Shown: one piece after another, positions 16,913-25,486 of the stretch
Layout of the letters: every line of letters begins with the position of its first letter
How positions within the stretch are numbered: position 1 is the first letter of the stretch
From: VMCP01 sp964408945
GTDB taxonomy: Bacteria > Bacteroidota > Bacteroidia > NS11-12g > UBA955
Assembly: GCA_964408945.1 (NCBI GenBank)
Contig: CAYPBJ010000010.1
Location: 7,554-71,553, forward strand
DNA length: 64,000 bases
Reading direction: 5' to 3'
Program-made: the position numbers and the translations under genes
The notes under the pieces: generated by a model
The model's input: only the letters and a program-made list of their open reading frames with translations
The model's database searches: none
What the model was told of the DNA's origin: nothing

Positions 16913-16920
16913 TTGCACAA

Positions 16921-17565
16921 ATGAAAACGGTCTTTTTTGGTGCAGTCATTGCTGCGTCAGGTTTGTTTGTGGGCTCATGTCAGCATGAAGTTCTACCCAA
17001 TGTTAATGCATCTGATATTTGTTTTGAGCGCGACGTATTGCCCATTTTTGTATCCAATTGTGCCATGAATGGTTGCCACGACGCAGGTACAGCGGCAGAA
17101 GATTATATCCTGACAAATTACGCCACCATTTTGTCAGAAGGCATTCGACCAGGAAGACCTGAAAATTCGAAAATTTGGGAGGAAATTGAAGAAAATGAAA
17201 TGCCCCCAAATCATCCATTGACCGCCGAGCAAAAATCCATCATTAAAACATGGATCGCTGCAGGGGCTCCCAATGGAGTGAATTGCAGCAGCAATTGTGA
17301 TTCTTCTTTATTCACCTATTCAGAGGCTGTGTCGCCCATCATTACTAAAAACTGTGTAGGATGCCATCAATATCCTAGTGCTAGTGGTAGTGTTGATTTG
17401 AGTTCATATCAAGGGGTTCGAGACATCGCAAAATCAGGAGCTTTTGTTCATAGTGTGCAAGGCACCAACGGGTATAAAAAAATGCCACCTTCGGGTGCAG
17501 GATTGTCTGAATGTGAAATTAATCAAATTAAAAAATGGGTAGCAAACGGGGCTCAACAAAATTAA
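16921..17565 (+). CDS. Di-haem cytochrome c-type lipoprotein (CX4CH and CXXCH)
   Basis: 214 aa. Lipobox GSCQ (Cys ~20) places it in the membrane, probably outer-membrane anchored. Two short cytochrome-c-like domains follow. The first has SNCAMNGCHD, an atypical CX4CH haem site, with EMPPNHP providing the likely axial Met. The second has KNCVGCHQYP (CXXCH) and KMPPSGAG. Each ends with an IKTWI/IKKWV helix typical of planctomycete-type cytochrome c domains. An extra pair NCSSNC links them. The next gene encodes a third, single-haem domain and overlaps by 31 bp, so stoichiometric expression is likely. Electron partners are unknown. Confidence 0.85.
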   Translation: MKTVFFGAVIAASGLFVGSCQHEVLPNVNASDICFERDVLPIFVSNCAMNGCHDAGTAAEDYILTNYATILSEGIRPGRPENSKIWEEIEENEMPPNHPLTAEQKSIIKTWIAAGAPNGVNCSSNCDSSLFTYSEAVSPIITKNCVGCHQYPSASGSVDLSSYQGVRDIAKSGAFVHSVQGTNGYKKMPPSGAGLSECEINQIKKWVANGAQQN

Positions 17566-17921
17566 TTTCGGCAAGCCTAATTGCTCTAGTTACAGTTTTA
17601 GGTTCATGCTATTACGATAAGTCTGAGAGTCTTTACGGCGTAACAAAATGCGATACAACCAATGTGGGTTATTCAAATGTGATTTCACCAATCATTCAAC
17701 GTGATTGTGCAGGTTGCCATTCGGGGTCAGGAGCTTCAGCTGGAATTCAATTGTACGATTACACCTCCGTTAAAACATACATGAGCTCAAATAAAATGCG
17801 TTTGGTGGGTTCTGTAAAATGGGATGGTACTGCATCAAATATGCCCAAGGGTGGTAATAAATGGAGCAATTGCAACATCAACTCAATGGAGGCTTGGGTC
17901 AATCAAGGCATGAAACCATGA
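17535..17921 (+). CDS. Mono-haem cytochrome c-type lipoprotein
   Basis: 128 aa. The ATG lies inside the previous gene. Leader with lipobox LGSCY (Cys ~25). A single cytochrome-c-like domain has the haem site RDCAGCHSG (CXXCH, ~57-61), candidate axial Met in NMPKGGNKW and the closing helix INSMEAWVNQGM, like the domains in the neighbour just upstream. It looks like a duplicated and separated third domain of the same electron carrier. Its stop overlaps the start of the DUF5777 gene (ATGA). Confidence 0.85.
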   Translation: MGSKRGSTKLISASLIALVTVLGSCYYDKSESLYGVTKCDTTNVGYSNVISPIIQRDCAGCHSGSGASAGIQLYDYTSVKTYMSSNKMRLVGSVKWDGTASNMPKGGNKWSNCNINSMEAWVNQGMKP

Positions 17922-18814
17922 CGGCAATTTCACTATGGAAATTAATTGCCCTAAAACTGGCATTAATTACAAGCATATTTCAACCTAATTCGGCTAAATC
18001 TCAAGAAATTGCAGAAAAACCAAAGAAGGAAAAACCCAACTATAACGTTCCTCTGACAGAAGCTCCAAGCAATTCAAAATCGCTCAGGCTCATCACAGGA
18101 CATACATCCTCTACACTACCCAAAGGAACCTTCGAGTTTGTTATTCAACACCGATTTGGAGAATTGAATGAAGGTGCTGAGAATCTATTCGGATTGGATA
18201 ATTTCAATTCTGTGCGTTTGGGATTTGATTGGGCTCTTGGAAACAGAATCACCATTGGCGCAGGTCGGAGTTCCAGAGGAAAGATGTTTAACTCCTATTT
18301 TAAATGGAGAATGATTGGAAGTCCCAGAACCAAATTCAATTTAACTTACCTCGCTAATACCGATATTGATGGTAGGAAAACAAGCGACTGGGGCGTATCG
18401 CCTTTCTTTTTCTCCCACAGATTGGCCTATACGCATCAATTGATTTTTTCCCAACAATTTGGAGAGAAATTAGTCATTGGCATTGCGCCAACGCTGGTGC
18501 ATTTTAATTTGGTTGACCTAAACAATCAGTCAAATGATATTCCATATGTAAATGCTTATGTAAGACGAACTTTATCCCCAAAGATGGCTTTGACTTTCGA
18601 AGGATCTACACTTATTAATGGAATAGTGAATACCCCCGAAAAAAACAATCCCACCCTAGGATTTGGGTTTGAATATTTCACCCCTAAACATACTTTTCAA
18701 ATCAATTTAACCAATTCAAGGTCACTTTATGAGTCCGGATTTTTAACCCAAAATCCAACTTCTACGTCCATGAACCAATTTTGTTTGGGTTTTAATTTAA
18801 TCAGGAGATGGTAA
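17918..18814 (+). CDS. DUF5777 family outer-membrane beta-barrel protein (copy 1)
   Basis: 298 aa from the ATG at 17918, chosen because it overlaps the preceding stop and gives a proper signal peptide (KLALITSIFQPNSAKSQ). After a Lys/Pro-rich stretch the DUF5777 core begins LRLITGHTSSTLPKGTFEF, VIQHRFGELNEGAENLFGLD and RLGFDWALGNRITIGAGRSS, followed by alternating amphipathic strands to a terminal FNLIRRW. A mid-sized outer-membrane barrel is predicted. A second DUF5777 gene overlaps its 3' end. Association with haem-c lipoproteins suggests the barrel holds or feeds a surface or periplasmic redox carrier; that role is inference. Confidence 0.85.
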   Translation: MTAISLWKLIALKLALITSIFQPNSAKSQEIAEKPKKEKPNYNVPLTEAPSNSKSLRLITGHTSSTLPKGTFEFVIQHRFGELNEGAENLFGLDNFNSVRLGFDWALGNRITIGAGRSSRGKMFNSYFKWRMIGSPRTKFNLTYLANTDIDGRKTSDWGVSPFFFSHRLAYTHQLIFSQQFGEKLVIGIAPTLVHFNLVDLNNQSNDIPYVNAYVRRTLSPKMALTFEGSTLINGIVNTPEKNNPTLGFGFEYFTPKHTFQINLTNSRSLYESGFLTQNPTSTSMNQFCLGFNLIRRW

Positions 18815-19710
18815 GGAATTATAACATATTGTTTGCTTTAATAAGCATTTTAAGTTTGCCATCTTTACAAGCTCAAGACGATGATTTTGATCTGTTAGGT
18901 GAAGAAAAGCCAATTGTGACAAAAGTGAATTACGCTTTTAAAACAACCAAAGTAATCAATCTTCAAAGCACAGAGGTAACTGATAAAGGGGTGCTCGATT
19001 TTAAAATGATGCACCGATTTGGACCTACCAATGCTGGTGCTTACGAAGCTTTCGGTTTGGATCAATCTACTGTTCGATTTGGTTTTGAGTATGGAATCAC
19101 TCACTCAACCATGATTTCAGCGGGTAGATCAAATGTCAATGGGTTAAAAAACCTCGATCTTTTTCTAAAACAAAGAATTCTTCATCAGAATTCAACCAAT
19201 ACCATTCCCGTGAGCGTGCTCGCTGTGGTAGGTACCCAATATCTCACAGGTAGTAATTTCAATGTTCTTACCAATCAACAACGAAGCTCTTACTTTGCCC
19301 AATTGATCATTGCACGCAAATTCGATGAAGACTTTACGTTAGAATTGGTTCCAACGTGGTTGTACAACGCTAAAAATCCACCCACAATGCCAACTTTAGA
19401 AACACCAGCAGTTTCTCAATTAGCTTTGGGTGTAGGTTTGCGTCACAAAATCAGTCCTCGAAGCAGCATCAATTTAGAATATATTCCCATTCTCACTAAT
19501 AAAGGAACAGTTACCAATTGCTTTTCAATAGGAATGGATGTTGAAACCGGCGGACACGTTTTTCAATTTCATTTGACAAACAGTCCCGGCTTGAACGAAA
19601 CCCAGTTCATTTCGAATACCACAGACCCTTGGAAATCAGGCGGAATAAGACTCGGATTTAACCTTTCGAGGGTGTTTACCGTGGTAAAACCCAAGGGATT
19701 TAAAAAGTAA
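18808..19710 (+). CDS. DUF5777 family outer-membrane beta-barrel protein (copy 2)
   Basis: 300 aa paralogue of the preceding gene, overlapping it by 7 bp. Signal peptide ~1-22 (SLPSLQAQ), an acidic segment (DDDFDLLGEE), then DFKMMHRFGPTNAGAYEAFGLD and RFGFEYGITHSTMISAGRSN, aligning block by block with copy 1, and strands ending RLGFNLSRVF plus a short basic tail. Copies 1 and 2 are diverged, so they are probably distinct subunits rather than a recent duplication. The 3' end overlaps the convergent GT-C gene by 11 bp. Confidence 0.85.
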   Translation: MVRNYNILFALISILSLPSLQAQDDDFDLLGEEKPIVTKVNYAFKTTKVINLQSTEVTDKGVLDFKMMHRFGPTNAGAYEAFGLDQSTVRFGFEYGITHSTMISAGRSNVNGLKNLDLFLKQRILHQNSTNTIPVSVLAVVGTQYLTGSNFNVLTNQQRSSYFAQLIIARKFDEDFTLELVPTWLYNAKNPPTMPTLETPAVSQLALGVGLRHKISPRSSINLEYIPILTNKGTVTNCFSIGMDVETGGHVFQFHLTNSPGLNETQFISNTTDPWKSGGIRLGFNLSRVFTVVKPKGFKK

Positions 19711-21457
19711 TCAATTGTGTTCGGGGGAATTTATATTGCCAAGGATTTCCCCGGAAAATTTTGCCTCTAACCCTAGCTGTGGTTGGCTTTGAGCTTTTTA
19801 TATGGATGCGTATTACACTTTCAATGCTTGAATTGGGAATGTCTTCCAGTTTGAGCACATGAACAAATGGGTTGGTTTTTTCAGTGTTTGGAATTGCAGT
19901 AAATCTGTAGTCAATTTGATTCAATGCTTTGTTGAAACCCGGCTCAAAAAGTGCAGTTGTGAATTCTAGTGGTTCGGTAGTTGAAGGTATAATTTCAAAA
20001 TAAACCCAATCATTTCGAGATAGATCGGGGTTCAATTTCTTAAGCTCTAAAAACACGTTGGAATCGTTGGGAATATGCCAAGTGAGGTTTTTTGTTTCTT
20101 TCGGGGGATGTTTTATCGCGAAAGCATCTATGCGCCCTCCAATAGTGAACCATGTGGAAGACTTCTTTCCAATGGTATACCACCATTTAGAATACTGACT
20201 AAAAAGAAGAACTCTCTCAAACTTTGATTCCAGCCACGGAAGCATCCAATCAGGAGTGCCCGAATTACTTACAAATAGAAAGGTGTCTGTTGATTCACCG
20301 AGTGAATCTAGATGTTGAAATTGAAGCCCAAACTTTTGAAATTGATATTGCAAAACATCTTCAGGCCCATCGGCTTTTATGGGCAGTAGATTTAAAGTTG
20401 GGTCTTGGGCAATTTTTGCCACAGTAGATGCATATTTATTGGATGTTCTAATGAATTGAAATTGAACTTCGTGAATCAAACTCACAAGTAAGACCGCCAT
20501 GAGCAAAAATCTTCCGACAGCTGGAACTTTAGAGAATGTAAATGTCCCCAGAAAAAATAAAAAAAATGGAAAGGCAAAATAAACTACGTGATTTTGCAGA
20601 ACAGGCTTGAAAATCACTGAATAAGTCCAACCAATCGCCAAAACGGAAATCCAGGTAGAAATGGCGATAATTGCTGTTTTGCCGACTTTGGCCTCTTGAT
20701 AAAGACTCCAAGAAGTTGCTAAAATCACAATCAACAAAACAAGGTTGGATTGATTAAAAGTGAAATAAAGATGATCAACAAACCAATCAATTTTGGGTTT
20801 CCCCAACCAGCTGAGCCCGCCTTCGTGGATTTGATGAGTAAAAACGGTCCATTGGGGAGCAGCTATGAGGAATGCAATGAAAAGAATTTTAAAATTTCGG
20901 ATGTTAATTTTATTGCTGATAAACAGATAGATAATTGATGTTAAAAAACTGAAATAATGGGTGTAAAGCGTCAAACTGAGTAAAAATCCGACGAAAATCT
21001 GGTTTGAGTGACGTCGAAAATTTAAAAACAACAAAAGTGCTGTCAATCCCAATTCGTATGGCCTCACCCAAACCGACATGCTCACGGGGAAATACAAGAG
21101 AGCCATCAAAATTGCAGAGAATTCAGCTGCTTTTTTATCTGACTCCATCAAGCAAAAGCGGTAAAACAGCCCGAGGTTCATCAATGAAAATAGGCCCCAA
21201 ATCAGCTTGTAGGTCCATTCGTTGAAATGCAGAACTTTGAAAAGTATCCAAATAATAGTTTGAACCCCAGCAGGGTGACCGTCAATGGCAACCCCCTGAG
21301 TAATGTGTGCCCAAAATGAAGATTGAGTTTTTTCGGCCCTGAACAAAGCACCTAACTCATCAGAATCCATGGGTACAGCTGATAAATCGTAGAACCTTAC
21401 TGCAGCGGCAATGAAAATCAGCAAGATAAAAAACCAGTGTTTTTTCAGGAGATTCAC
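19700..21457 (-). CDS. GT-C fold glycosyltransferase (GT39/ArnT-like)
   Basis: 585 aa. About ten membrane helices in residues 8-330, with the first periplasmic loop carrying the catalytic acidic pair region SAVPMDSDELGALFRA, as in lipid-linked mannosyl/arabinosyl transferases; a soluble C-terminal domain (~340-585) follows. It likely moves a sugar from a polyprenyl-phosphate donor to a lipid or protein on the periplasmic side. The start codon is GTG directly after the upstream gene's stop (TAAGTG), so translation is coupled to the exported GATase-like protein. The 3' end overlaps the convergent DUF5777 gene. Confidence 0.75.
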   Translation of the reverse strand: MNLLKKHWFFILLIFIAAAVRFYDLSAVPMDSDELGALFRAEKTQSSFWAHITQGVAIDGHPAGVQTIIWILFKVLHFNEWTYKLIWGLFSLMNLGLFYRFCLMESDKKAAEFSAILMALLYFPVSMSVWVRPYELGLTALLLFLNFRRHSNQIFVGFLLSLTLYTHYFSFLTSIIYLFISNKINIRNFKILFIAFLIAAPQWTVFTHQIHEGGLSWLGKPKIDWFVDHLYFTFNQSNLVLLIVILATSWSLYQEAKVGKTAIIAISTWISVLAIGWTYSVIFKPVLQNHVVYFAFPFFLFFLGTFTFSKVPAVGRFLLMAVLLVSLIHEVQFQFIRTSNKYASTVAKIAQDPTLNLLPIKADGPEDVLQYQFQKFGLQFQHLDSLGESTDTFLFVSNSGTPDWMLPWLESKFERVLLFSQYSKWWYTIGKKSSTWFTIGGRIDAFAIKHPPKETKNLTWHIPNDSNVFLELKKLNPDLSRNDWVYFEIIPSTTEPLEFTTALFEPGFNKALNQIDYRFTAIPNTEKTNPFVHVLKLEDIPNSSIESVIRIHIKSSKPTTARVRGKIFRGNPWQYKFPRTQLITF

Positions 21458-22747
21458 TTAGGTTTTCTGCTTAGATTTTTGAGCGGAAGGAAAAAGGATG
21501 TTGTTGAGAATTAACCTAAATCCTGGACTGTTAGGGTGTAGGTTAAGGTCGGTTGGTGGTTCACCTACGTGATGTTGGTAATCTTCGGGGTCGTGCCCAC
21601 CAAAAAAGGTCCATGTACCCTTACCCATTTCACCGTGAATGTATCTTGCTTCATTCAGTAAGGCGTTTTCGCCCATAACCAACACATCACTTTTGATTAA
21701 ATCTCTTTTGAAAGCCGTAGTTTGCCCCATAAATCCACGTACTGTTTTGGTGTGATTTTGACATAAAATACTGGGAATTAAGTCCCACTTTGCTGAATAA
21801 TCAAAAAGGGTAAATAAATCAGTTTCTTCTGTAACATTACGTGTATTTGGATTCACGTCAATGTTTGAATATTCGTAAATATATGGACTGGTCTCTAGGG
21901 TGAAATTTTTAAATGCGAAGCACTGGTCATAATTGAGTTTCTGCTGGGCCTGCGGGTCAGCAGGGTCACCGTCGAACATGCTTTCACAGATGTCTGTATT
22001 TTGTGCAGCCAAAGAAATATCATAGGTATCGGTGGCACTGCACATGGCGAATAAAAATCCGCCGCCAAGACAGAAATCTCTGATTTTTAAAGTGACCGCT
22101 TTTTTCAATTCTCTGACGGTTTTGTAACCGTGTTTTCGGGCCATGCTTTCGGCTTCTTGAACCTGAGAAATATACCACGGAGCCGTAGAGTAGGAGGCCC
22201 AAAATTTGCCGTATTGTCCGGTGAAATCTTCGTGATGCAAGTGAAGCCAGTCGTATTCGGGTAATTTATTTTCTAAAACTTCGTCGTCAAAAATTACAGT
22301 GTAAGGAATCTCAGCATAGGTCAGAACCAGAGTAACAGCATCATCCCAGGGTTGTTTAGATTTAGGTGAATAAACAGCAATTTTTGGAGCATTTAGAAGT
22401 TTTAGCATATTCATATTCACCTCCGGATTTGAAATGGTGGTTTCAATAGAATTGGCTTCTGATTCAGAGATAACTTCAAAAGTAACGCCTCTGGTTTTAC
22501 ATTCACGCTCGGCGTCAGCGTTGTATTTGGTCATAAAACTTCCTCCGCGGTAGTTTAAAAGCCACAACACTTCTGATTTTTGTTTGTCGAGAATCCAAAA
22601 AGCGATACCGTAAGATTTTAGGTGGTTTTTTTGGGATTCATCCATGGGGATGAGGATTCGCGTTGCCTGAAGAGAGGCGAACATCCCCAGAAAAACTAAT
22701 AAAAAGATTGATTTCCAACCCACCGATGTGTAGTATTTCTGAAGCAT
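21458..22747 (-). CDS. Exported class I glutamine-amidotransferase-like protein (often labelled 'asparagine synthetase B')
   Basis: 429 aa from the ATG at 22747; a longer frame to 22810 would run through the divergent reductase promoter. A signal peptide (~12-28, FASLQA) precedes ILIPMDESQKNHLKSYG. Close relatives in Flavobacteriia are commonly called asparagine synthetase B, but I see no N-terminal Cys nucleophile, no PP-loop (SGGxDS) and the protein is exported. Instead CLGGGFLFAMCSATDTY and the late GKGTWTFFGGHDPEDYQH resemble the nucleophile-elbow and C-terminal blocks of ThuA/GATase1-like folds, with the Cys of AMCSA as candidate nucleophile. Reaction unknown. It is followed without a gap by the GT-C gene. 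Confidence 0.75.
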   Translation of the reverse strand: MLQKYYTSVGWKSIFLLVFLGMFASLQATRILIPMDESQKNHLKSYGIAFWILDKQKSEVLWLLNYRGGSFMTKYNADAERECKTRGVTFEVISESEANSIETTISNPEVNMNMLKLLNAPKIAVYSPKSKQPWDDAVTLVLTYAEIPYTVIFDDEVLENKLPEYDWLHLHHEDFTGQYGKFWASYSTAPWYISQVQEAESMARKHGYKTVRELKKAVTLKIRDFCLGGGFLFAMCSATDTYDISLAAQNTDICESMFDGDPADPQAQQKLNYDQCFAFKNFTLETSPYIYEYSNIDVNPNTRNVTEETDLFTLFDYSAKWDLIPSILCQNHTKTVRGFMGQTTAFKRDLIKSDVLVMGENALLNEARYIHGEMGKGTWTFFGGHDPEDYQHHVGEPPTDLNLHPNSPGFRLILNNILFPSAQKSKQKT

Positions 22748-22784
22748 GACAACGAAGTTAAGGCAAATTGAATATTTTCGCGGC

Positions 22785-23471
22785 ATGGAATACCGCATTT
22801 CTAGAATCATTAAAGAATCTCCCCGTGTTCGTCGATTTTTTCTTGATACAGGTGCGTTTGATTTTGATCCAGGTCAATTTGTGGTATTAACTCATCCAGA
22901 TTTACCGTTTGGACAAAACCAAAGGAGTTATTCAATCGCTTCCTTGAATTCCAAGCAGGAAGAATTAGAACTGTGCATTGTTTTAAATGAAAAAGGATCA
23001 GTAACACCTTGGTTGTTTCAGAAAATTGAGGGTGAAATGCTTGATATTTCTTTGGCTCAAGGGACATTCAATCTCAAAAACGAGGGCAATTCAGGTCCTA
23101 TTGTTTTTGTTGCAACGGGCACTGGAGTAGCTCCTTTTCGGAGCATGATTGATGCCTCTCTCAAAAATACTGATTCAGAGGTGCACCTTGTTTTTGGCAA
23201 CCGCATTGCAGAAGATATATTGTACAGAGAACACTGGGAATCCTTGCAGCATGAAAATGCGCGCTTTCATTTTTATCCAGTTTTAAGCAGGGAAGAGGCA
23301 TTAAATTGTCATTTTGGGTATGTTCATGGTATTTATGAATCTTTGTTAAGAGATCAAATAGATGCTAGAATTTACGTTTGTGGTTGGCAAGATATGTGCA
23401 AAGAAGCCCGAGAAAGACTCAAATTGTTGGGTTTCAATCGTAAACAATATGCATTCGAACAATATGATTGA
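22785..23471 (+). CDS. FAD-dependent ferredoxin-NADP reductase family protein
   Basis: 228 aa from the ATG at 22785. FAD domain: FDPGQFVVL and NQRSYSIAS (RxYS FAD motif, ~46-52). NAD(P) domain: VFVATGTGVAPFRSMI (~105-120), HLVFGNRIAEDILYREHW and the C-terminal RIYVCGWQDMCKEARERL, where the CG motif binds the nicotinamide. The last residues EQYD follow the FNR pattern. It transfers electrons between NAD(P)H and ferredoxin, flavodoxin or a similar carrier; no iron-sulphur domain is fused. A near-consensus box (TATTTTCG) ends 4 nt before the ATG. Divergent from the GATase-like gene. Confidence 0.88.
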   Translation: MEYRISRIIKESPRVRRFFLDTGAFDFDPGQFVVLTHPDLPFGQNQRSYSIASLNSKQEELELCIVLNEKGSVTPWLFQKIEGEMLDISLAQGTFNLKNEGNSGPIVFVATGTGVAPFRSMIDASLKNTDSEVHLVFGNRIAEDILYREHWESLQHENARFHFYPVLSREEALNCHFGYVHGIYESLLRDQIDARIYVCGWQDMCKEARERLKLLGFNRKQYAFEQYD

Positions 23472-23601
23472 GCTTTAATTTTTGTTTTCTCTGATATTTC
23501 ACTTAATATTGCATCACAAGAAAAGAGGATTCGATTCTGAAAACTCTACTCTCCAAGAATCTTATTTCATTGAATTTATTGTTCGTTTATAGCAATTTTA
23601 T

Positions 23602-25407
23602 ATGACAAAATCTCCCGATTTTGCTAAAATGGGTGTAGCAGATTTGCGCACTCTGGCAGGGGCATTGGATATTCCGAATGCCGACAAATTAAAAAAGAAT
23701 GAGTTGATAGAACTTTTGTCAAAGGCAGCCAACGAATCTTCTAACGAAGCATCTGTTGAAACCTTAAATGAAAATTCCGCTCCTAACAACCCTGAAATTA
23801 CTGCTCGCGTTGCTGATGCAACAGAAGATAAACGTCCCAAAAGACGCAGAAAAACCGAGTTGGAGGCTCAAGACGAAGTAGCGAAGGCACTTCAAAAGGC
23901 CGCAGCGCCTGAGACAGATTCTGTAAATGATTCTGAGTCGAAGGCAGTTTCAGAGAATCCTGAATTGAATGTCCCTCAGAATCAAAATTTGGATAGACGA
24001 GAGAGGAATCACAGAGAGCGATTTAAAAAGCGCGACGATAGAGGTGAAAAACCAATAGCCTCTGACAGTTCAGAAACAGCAATACCGGATAAAAACCAAA
24101 GGTTTAATAGACCTGAAAAGCAGGTTTCTCCAAAGCTTGAAAATCAACCAAGAACAGAAAATCATCCAAAGCAAGAAACACAGCCTAAGGTTGAATCATC
24201 TGAGAGATCTGAAAAGCCGGTTAAGCCTGAACCACCGGCTATGAGTGAAGAAGAAAAGCGCAGAAAAGAGCTTTTCAACGCATTCATGGAAATGGAAGGA
24301 GCCGTAATTACGCAGGGTGTATTGGAAACTGTTCCCGATGGTTACGGATTTTTACGTTCTCCAGATTATAATTATCAAGCCTCACCCGATGATGTATACG
24401 TTCCAAGTTACATGATCAAACAAAACGGGTTGAAAGTGGGTGATACCATCAAAGGAAGTATTCGTCCCCCGAAAGACAACGAAAAATACTTTTGCTTGGT
24501 AAAAATTGAAGCGGTAAATGGTAAAACCCCAGAAGAGGTTCGCGACCGCGTGGCATTTGAACATTTGACGCCTCTTTTCCCTCAAGAAAAGTTGAATTTG
24601 TGTGACGATCCTCGCAATTACCCCAATCGCATCATTGATTTAGTTTCACCCATAGGAAAAGGCCAACGCGGACTAATTGTAGCGCAGCCAAAAACGGGTA
24701 AAACTTGGATATTAAAAGGAATTGCCAATGCAATTGCTAAAAACCACCCTGAAGTTTATATGATGATACTTCTCATTGATGAACGACCTGAGGAGGTAAC
24801 AGATATGGCTCGCAGTGTGCGTGCTGAAGTTGTGGCAAGTACATTTGATGAACCTGCCGACAAACACGTGAAGTTGACCAATATGGTTTTAGAGAAGGCC
24901 AAAAGATTGGTAGAATGCGGTCATGACGTGGTAATATTGTTAGATTCTATTACTCGTTTAGCAAGGGCTTACAATACAGTTCAACCTGCATCAGGTAAAA
25001 TTCTTTCTGGTGGTGTGGATGCAAATGCATTGCACAAGCCAAAGAGATTTTTTGGTGCCGCTCGAAACATTGAAAATGGAGGCTCACTAACCATTATAGC
25101 TACTGCATTAACTGATACAGGCTCAAAGATGGATGAAGTAATTTTCGAAGAATTCAAAGGGACTGGAAACATGGAATTGCAATTAGACCGCAGATTGGCA
25201 AATAAGCGAATCTTCCCGTCTATCGATATCATGGCATCTAGTACCCGAAGAGAAGATTTGCTGATTGACAAAACAGCGCTTCAACGCATGTGGGTGCTTA
25301 GAAATCACCTCGCAGATATGAATCCAGAAGAGGCAATGAACACATTTTTGAAGTACATGACCAATACACAAGACAATTTAGAGTTCTTGGTAAGCATGAA
25401 TGGTTAA
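23602..25407 (+). CDS. rho: Transcription termination factor Rho with long disordered insert
   Basis: 601 aa, about 180 longer than E. coli Rho. Residues 1-40 are a Rho_N helical domain (ADLRTLAGALDIPNADKLKKNELIELL). About 45-210 is a low-complexity stretch rich in E, K, R, P, N, Q and S. Then the RNA-binding OB domain (GVLETVPDGYGFLRSPDYNY) and the hexameric ATPase: Walker A PKTGKTW, Walker B VVILLDSITRLARAYN, Q/R-loops around SGGVDANALHKPKRFFGAARN. It ends transcription by translocating along RNA in the cytoplasm. The insert is typical of Bacteroidota; in Bacteroides thetaiotaomicron a comparable region drives Rho phase separation. A 130-bp gap precedes it, in which I see no clear box or hairpin. 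Confidence 0.97.
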   Translation: MTKSPDFAKMGVADLRTLAGALDIPNADKLKKNELIELLSKAANESSNEASVETLNENSAPNNPEITARVADATEDKRPKRRRKTELEAQDEVAKALQKAAAPETDSVNDSESKAVSENPELNVPQNQNLDRRERNHRERFKKRDDRGEKPIASDSSETAIPDKNQRFNRPEKQVSPKLENQPRTENHPKQETQPKVESSERSEKPVKPEPPAMSEEEKRRKELFNAFMEMEGAVITQGVLETVPDGYGFLRSPDYNYQASPDDVYVPSYMIKQNGLKVGDTIKGSIRPPKDNEKYFCLVKIEAVNGKTPEEVRDRVAFEHLTPLFPQEKLNLCDDPRNYPNRIIDLVSPIGKGQRGLIVAQPKTGKTWILKGIANAIAKNHPEVYMMILLIDERPEEVTDMARSVRAEVVASTFDEPADKHVKLTNMVLEKAKRLVECGHDVVILLDSITRLARAYNTVQPASGKILSGGVDANALHKPKRFFGAARNIENGGSLTIIATALTDTGSKMDEVIFEEFKGTGNMELQLDRRLANKRIFPSIDIMASSTRREDLLIDKTALQRMWVLRNHLADMNPEEAMNTFLKYMTNTQDNLEFLVSMNG

Positions 25408-25486
25408 AAAAGTGGCTAAAATGTGAATAAACTCCCTCAATTAGCTCGGATTTACTGTCCTAATTTAGCGGACGAATTACACATTC

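Noticed and set aside
21458..22747. Asparagine synthetase B as the product name
   Set aside because: No synthetase PP-loop or N-terminal amidotransferase Cys is visible, and the protein is exported.
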